Below, piece by piece: positions 60,726 through 64,000 of a stretch of DNA of 64,000 nt. Position 1 is the stretch's first letter. Every line of letters starts with the position of its first letter. A model generated the notes under the pieces. It saw nothing but the letters and a program-made list of their open reading frames with translations. It was not told where the DNA came from and ran no database searches. Where the stretch lies: NCBI RefSeq assembly GCF_000737325.1, contig NZ_CP011125.1, positions 1,674,001-1,738,000 on the forward strand, in the 5' to 3' direction. Made by a program: the position numbers and the translations under genes. The stretch comes from Sandaracinus amylolyticus. Lineage in GTDB: Bacteria; Myxococcota_A; Polyangia; Polyangiales; Sandaracinaceae.

Positions 60726-61310
60726 ATGCTGGGCCTGCTCGCACCCACCGACCGCGAATGGCTGCTCGCGGTCGAGGGAGACCTCGATCGCCTGCTCTCC
60801 GATCACGCGCACTGCGAGCTCAAGGCTGCTCACTCCGCGCTCTCGCTGGTCGGTCGCCACGGCGGCGAGATGCCCGAGATGGTCGCGCCGCTCGTCGCGC
60901 TCGCGCACGAGGAGACCGAGCACTTCCGCGAGGTCGAGGAGAAGCTCCGCGCGCGCGGCCGCACGCTCGGCATGCCCGCGACCGACGGCTACGTCGTCGC
61001 GCTGCGCAAGGTCGCGCGCGAGGACGCCGACGAGGTCCCCGCGCTCCTCGATCGACTGCTCATCTCCGCGCTGATCGAGGCGCGCTCGTGCGAGCGCTTC
61101 AAGCTGCTCGCGGAGGGCCTCGGCGACGGCACGATGCGCCTCTTCTACCGCGACCTCATGGCGTCCGAGGCGACGCACTACCGGCTCTTCGCGCGCCTCG
61201 CGGAGCAGCGCTTCGGCGAGTCCGACGCGCGCGCGCGCCTTCGCACCCTGGCCGAGCGCGAGGCACGCCTCGCCACCTCGCTCCCGCTCGGGCCCACGGT
61301 GCACGGATGA
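60726..61310 (+). CDS. miaE: MiaE-like tRNA-(2-methylthio-N6-isopentenyl-A37) hydroxylase
   Basis: A 194-residue ferritin-like diiron protein. Ligand motifs are HCELKAAHSALS, AHEETEHFREVEEKL (ExxH), EARSCERFKLLAEGL and ASEATHYRLFARLAEQRF (ExxH), the pattern of MiaE. It would hydroxylate ms2i6A37 of tRNA to ms2io6A37. A GGAGGGGG stretch and a possible TTGACC promoter lie upstream at 60686-60705. The ATGA overlap with lepB suggests a shared transcript. A general ferritin-like role cannot be excluded. Confidence 0.85.
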   Translation: MLGLLAPTDREWLLAVEGDLDRLLSDHAHCELKAAHSALSLVGRHGGEMPEMVAPLVALAHEETEHFREVEEKLRARGRTLGMPATDGYVVALRKVAREDADEVPALLDRLLISALIEARSCERFKLLAEGLGDGTMRLFYRDLMASEATHYRLFARLAEQRFGESDARARLRTLAEREARLATSLPLGPTVHG

Positions 61311-62104
61311 GCGAGGACCCCACGAAGCCGACGAAGCCCGCGGACCTGCGAAACGAGCTCGGCGAGATCGGCGTCCCGCGCGACCCCACCGCCGAGGCCA
61401 CCGCGAAGGCGGCCGCGGCCATCCGCGAGAGCGACGAGGAGCGCTGGCGCCGCACGAAGTCGAACATGAAGACGATCGGCGGCGCGGTGCTGCTCGCGTT
61501 CTTCATCCGCATCGTCCTCTTCGAGGCGTTCGAGATCGACGGGCCCTCGATGGAGCCCACGCTGCTCAACGGCGATCGCGTCGTCGTGGCGAAGTTCCCC
61601 TACGGGCTGTTCCTGCCGTTCACGAGCGACGCCGTCGTGAGCTGGGGCATGCCGAACCCCGGCGACGTCGTGATCGTGAAGAGCCCGTACGACGACATCG
61701 ACATCGTCAAGCGCGTGATCGGCGTGCCCGGCGATCGCATCGAGATCCGCGAGGACGTCGTGTGGCGCAACGGCGAGCCCATCCATCGCCGCGTGCTCGG
61801 GCCCTGCCTCGAGGAAGAGAGCAGCGAAGATCCGACCGACTGCGAGTGGATCGAGGAGGGCACGAACGGCGAGCTGTGGCGCACCAGCCACTCGATGCTG
61901 AGCGTGCCCGAGAGCATGTCCCCGGTCGTCGTGCCACCGGGCCACATCTTCGTGCTCGGTGATCACCGCGATCGCAGCAACGACAGCCGCAACCCGCGCG
62001 TCGGCATGATCCCGATCTCGCGCGTGAAGGGCCGCGCGCTCGCGATCTACTGGTCGAACGAGACCCACATTCGCTGGGATCGGATCTTCAGCGCGATCCA
62101 GTGA
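61307..62104 (+). CDS. lepB: Signal peptidase I LepB
   Basis: A 265-residue membrane serine/lysine protease. After a charged N-terminus there is one membrane helix (TIGGAVLLAFFIRIVLFEAF), then the catalytic Ser S81 in IDGPSMEPTLLNGDRV and the general-base Lys K135 in DIDIVKRVIGVPGDRI. The C-terminal box is GHIFVLGDHRDRSNDSR. Complete and typical for a single-helix LepB, apart from a small insert (LEEESSEDPTDCEW). ATGA overlap with the MiaE-like gene. Confidence 0.96.
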   Translation: MSEDPTKPTKPADLRNELGEIGVPRDPTAEATAKAAAAIRESDEERWRRTKSNMKTIGGAVLLAFFIRIVLFEAFEIDGPSMEPTLLNGDRVVVAKFPYGLFLPFTSDAVVSWGMPNPGDVVIVKSPYDDIDIVKRVIGVPGDRIEIREDVVWRNGEPIHRRVLGPCLEEESSEDPTDCEWIEEGTNGELWRTSHSMLSVPESMSPVVVPPGHIFVLGDHRDRSNDSRNPRVGMIPISRVKGRALAIYWSNETHIRWDRIFSAIQ

Positions 62105-62138
62105 ACGGTGCGTAGATGGGAGCGGCGGAGGCATCGCC

Positions 62139-62681
62139 GTGACCGCTCCTCGCGCATCCCTGCTCGTCGCGCTCGCGCTGCTCGTGATCGTGTCGATGGC
62201 GCGCGCCGATCCGCGCATCGGGGCGTTCGACCTCCCGACGCTCTTCTACATCGCGAAGTCGGACGACCGGAACCGCGTCGACTACGGCGTGAGGCTCGAC
62301 GAGCAGTGCTCGCCCGCGTCGCGCGCGCCGATCTACGCGTACTGGCGTCGCTTCGAGCCCGGGCAGGAGCCGCTCGCCGATCTCTCGATGCTCGATCATC
62401 GCGGCTATGGCATCGCGCACCAGTCCGTGCGCGTCAGCGAGCCCAACGGGAGCTGGATCGAGCTGCGCCTGCAGGCGTTCCCGCAGCGACGCCTGCTCGC
62501 GCTCGTGCAGCTCGCCGGCGACCGCTGCGTGGGCGCGGTGCACGCGGACATCGACGGTCGGGAGGCGGTGCTCGATCACGTGTTCGTGCACCTCGACGGA
62601 CCGATGCAGGTCCGCGAGATCGAGCTGCGCGGCGAGGAGCGCGCGACCGGTCGTCCGCTCGTCGAGCGGCTGCGCCCCTGA
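62139..62681 (+). CDS. DUF4833 secreted protein
   Basis: A 180-residue protein with a signal peptide (SLLVALALLVIVSMARA). GTG 62139 follows a GGAGCGGCGGAGG ribosome site. The body has DLPTLFYIAKSDDRNRVDYGV, APIYAYWRRFEPGQ and a beta-rich C-terminus, which fit DUF4833 of bacterial envelopes. Function unknown. Same strand as lepB, 34 bases apart. Confidence 0.8.
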   Translation: MTAPRASLLVALALLVIVSMARADPRIGAFDLPTLFYIAKSDDRNRVDYGVRLDEQCSPASRAPIYAYWRRFEPGQEPLADLSMLDHRGYGIAHQSVRVSEPNGSWIELRLQAFPQRRLLALVQLAGDRCVGAVHADIDGREAVLDHVFVHLDGPMQVREIELRGEERATGRPLVERLRP

Positions 62682-62920
62682 GGCCCGATCTCAACGGCTC
62701 GCTGCGCCGCCAGCGCCCGTCCGCGCCCGAGACGGGCGCTCCCGTCCGCCGGCTGCTTCGCGAGCACTCCAGCCGCGTCCCGAATTCTCGTCCACGCCTG
62801 CGTTCTTGTGGGCTCTCGGCGTGATCCCACGTAGCTGCCGAGAGCGCACCGAGGTGCGCGAGACGACCGCACGCGCGCTCGGGCAGGGCGCGCGGGGCGA
62901 CGCGTCGTGGGAGCGGCAGC

Positions 62921-63901
62921 ATGCGCGCGTGCTCGCACGCGCTGCGCGAGGCCTGCGCGCGGACGTGCGCGAGCGCCTCGTCGTGGCGCGCAGCCATCGT
63001 CTCGATGACGTGGCTCGCGATCGTGTCGGTCGCGCACGCGGATCCACCGGTCCCACGCGACGGCCCCTTCGAGCTGAGGCTCGCGATCGAGAACGACAAC
63101 CTGCTCTTCGGGACCTACGCGCGCATGGCGGGGCCGGAGCTCGACGGGAACGATCTCGGGCGGACCCACGCGTCGTCGATCGGCATGTCCTACGACATCG
63201 CGGATCGCGGCGTCCTCGAGCTCGACCTCACGAGCGCGCTCTTCACGCGCTCGATCAGCGGCCTGCCTCCGATGCACGAGGCCACGCTGCCGATCCACTT
63301 CCACGAGCTCAGCCGACTGCGGCTCGGCGGCGGGATCCGGCGCGGCCTCGGGCCGTGGCGCATCCGCTGGGGCCTCGCCGTGGAGGTCTCGAACCGCGAG
63401 GAGGTCGTGGCGATCGGCGCGACCGGACAGCAGCGCTGGTGGCACGAGTTCAGCCGCTACGACCTCGACACCGGCGTGTGGCTCTACGAATACCACCCCG
63501 ATGGGCAGGGCATCCGCGTCGGTGTGGCGGCGGACGCGAGCGCGGGGGGATGGACGAGCTCGACGCTCGCGCCGTGGGCGTGGATCGAGGCCGAGGGCGA
63601 CGTCGGAGGTCGCGCCGGCACGCTGCCGGGCGCGTCATGGCTCGAGCCCTCGGGGCGCGTCGCGCTGAGCCTCGGGGACCCCGCGGGGGTGCGTCTCGTG
63701 CTCGGCCTCGAGCAGCGCGCGTTCGTGTGGATCGAGCAGCCCGGCGTCATGCTGCGCTCGACGATCGACGTCCGGCTCGACCTCTCGGCGGTGGTCGTCC
63801 AGCTCGCGCTGCACCGCTACGACGGCGACCAGAACGTGCGGTACTTCGCCTACGCGCTCCCCAACACGACGATGACCTTCGCGCTCTGGCTCCGGCTCTG
63901 A
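62921..63901 (+). CDS. Outer-membrane beta-barrel protein, unknown
   Basis: A frame of 326 residues. From ATG 63005 the N-terminus is a short signal (MTWLAIVSVAHADPP); ATG 62921 gives a longer, charged leader, so the true start is uncertain. The body is beta-rich with alternating aromatic strands (FELRLAIENDNLLFGTYA, GIGMSYDIADRGVLELDL, FSRYDLDTGVWLYEYH) and ends in LPNTTMTFALWLRL, an outer-membrane C-terminal signature with a terminal Leu. It resembles LpxR-type lipid A deacylases at the ENDN start only; I do not claim that function. Confidence 0.7.
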   Translation: MRACSHALREACARTCASASSWRAAIVSMTWLAIVSVAHADPPVPRDGPFELRLAIENDNLLFGTYARMAGPELDGNDLGRTHASSIGMSYDIADRGVLELDLTSALFTRSISGLPPMHEATLPIHFHELSRLRLGGGIRRGLGPWRIRWGLAVEVSNREEVVAIGATGQQRWWHEFSRYDLDTGVWLYEYHPDGQGIRVGVAADASAGGWTSSTLAPWAWIEAEGDVGGRAGTLPGASWLEPSGRVALSLGDPAGVRLVLGLEQRAFVWIEQPGVMLRSTIDVRLDLSAVVVQLALHRYDGDQNVRYFAYALPNTTMTFALWLRL

Positions 63902-63962
63902 ACCAGATCACGGGCCCGAGCTACCGCTCGGCGGGGCCCCGTCCCATACTCGGCGCTCGCGC

Positions 63963-64000
63963 ATGAAGCAGTCCTCCCACGCGAGCTCGCTGCGCGCGGT
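63963..64000 (+). CDS. Possible start of a gene running off the window
   Basis: ATG 63963 opens a frame (MKQSSHASSLRA) that is cut at the window end after 12 codons. No strong ribosome site precedes it, so it is only suggested by its place after a complete gene. Confidence 0.2.
   Translation, partial: MKQSSHASSLRA

Overview
This window is GC-rich chromosomal DNA from a delta-proteobacterial myxobacterium. The closest guess is Polyangia, perhaps a Sandaracinus-like organism; that is inference, since no marker gene such as rRNA is present. The evidence is the gene content: many secreted lipoproteins with Asp-Ala-Gly or Cys-rich linkers, DUF1552/DUF1592 proteins, MopE-type repeats, a GYF-domain AgmX/GltJ-like protein, a Pkn-type Ser/Thr kinase with an HRDFTPNN loop, and a bacterial Thg1-like protein. 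No rRNA, tRNA, IS element, prophage or CRISPR array was seen. Genes are tightly packed, often with ATGA or TGATG overlaps.

Layout. 1-2.1 kb: DUF1592 and DUF1552 proteins. 2.3-4 kb: a decayed stretch with a 42-bp tandem repeat, one frameshifted gene and a broken RCC1 lipoprotein. 4-9 kb: an ABC-F ATPase, a PIN nuclease paired with a Thg1-like 3'-5' polymerase, an RlmJ-like protein and an unknown membrane protein. 9-17 kb: KatG, DinB-like, AraC, fatty-acid hydroxylase/TetR divergent pair, DUF1772, a haem-oxygenase-like protein coupled to an N-acyltransferase, and a TetR remnant. 18.1-28.7 kb: a ribosomal natural-product (RiPP) locus, see below. 28.7-31 kb: a divergent MocR regulator and flavin-nucleotide-binding (PNPOx-like) pair. 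31-37.7 kb: a cobalamin riboswitch followed by btuB, a beta-propeller lipoprotein, btuF, btuC, btuD and cobU. 37.8-49.6 kb: FAD oxidoreductase, surface lipoproteins, polysaccharide deacetylase, AgmX-like protein, and a divergent hybrid histidine kinase/LuxR-type regulator pair. 49.7-57 kb: a Ser/Thr kinase operon, EF-hand phosphoesterase, tandem parvulin and unknowns. 57-64 kb: GT5 glycogen-synthase-like protein, TsaB, two membrane proteins, MiaE-like hydroxylase, LepB, DUF4833 and an outer-membrane protein.

Main discovery. A minus-strand operon (22329 to 18125) encodes a 26-residue peptide ending in Cys, not in the usual ORF lists, then a stem-loop, a DUF692/MNIO iron oxygenase, a partner with an RRE-like C-terminal domain, a DHCW-type cupin, a chorismate mutase, a CmoA-like carboxy-SAM synthase and a SAM-type transferase. 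A divergent plus-strand operon (22756 to 28726) encodes HlyD, a C39-peptidase ABC exporter with an intact triad, and a second ABC exporter. The inferred logic is: chorismate to prephenate to carboxy-SAM, which carboxymethylates a thiol made by the MNIO at the peptide's C-terminal Cys, followed by leader cleavage and export. This resembles the 3-thiaglutamate scaffold-peptide pathway, but the terminal Cys is genome-encoded and no PEARL (peptide aminoacyl-tRNA ligase) is present.
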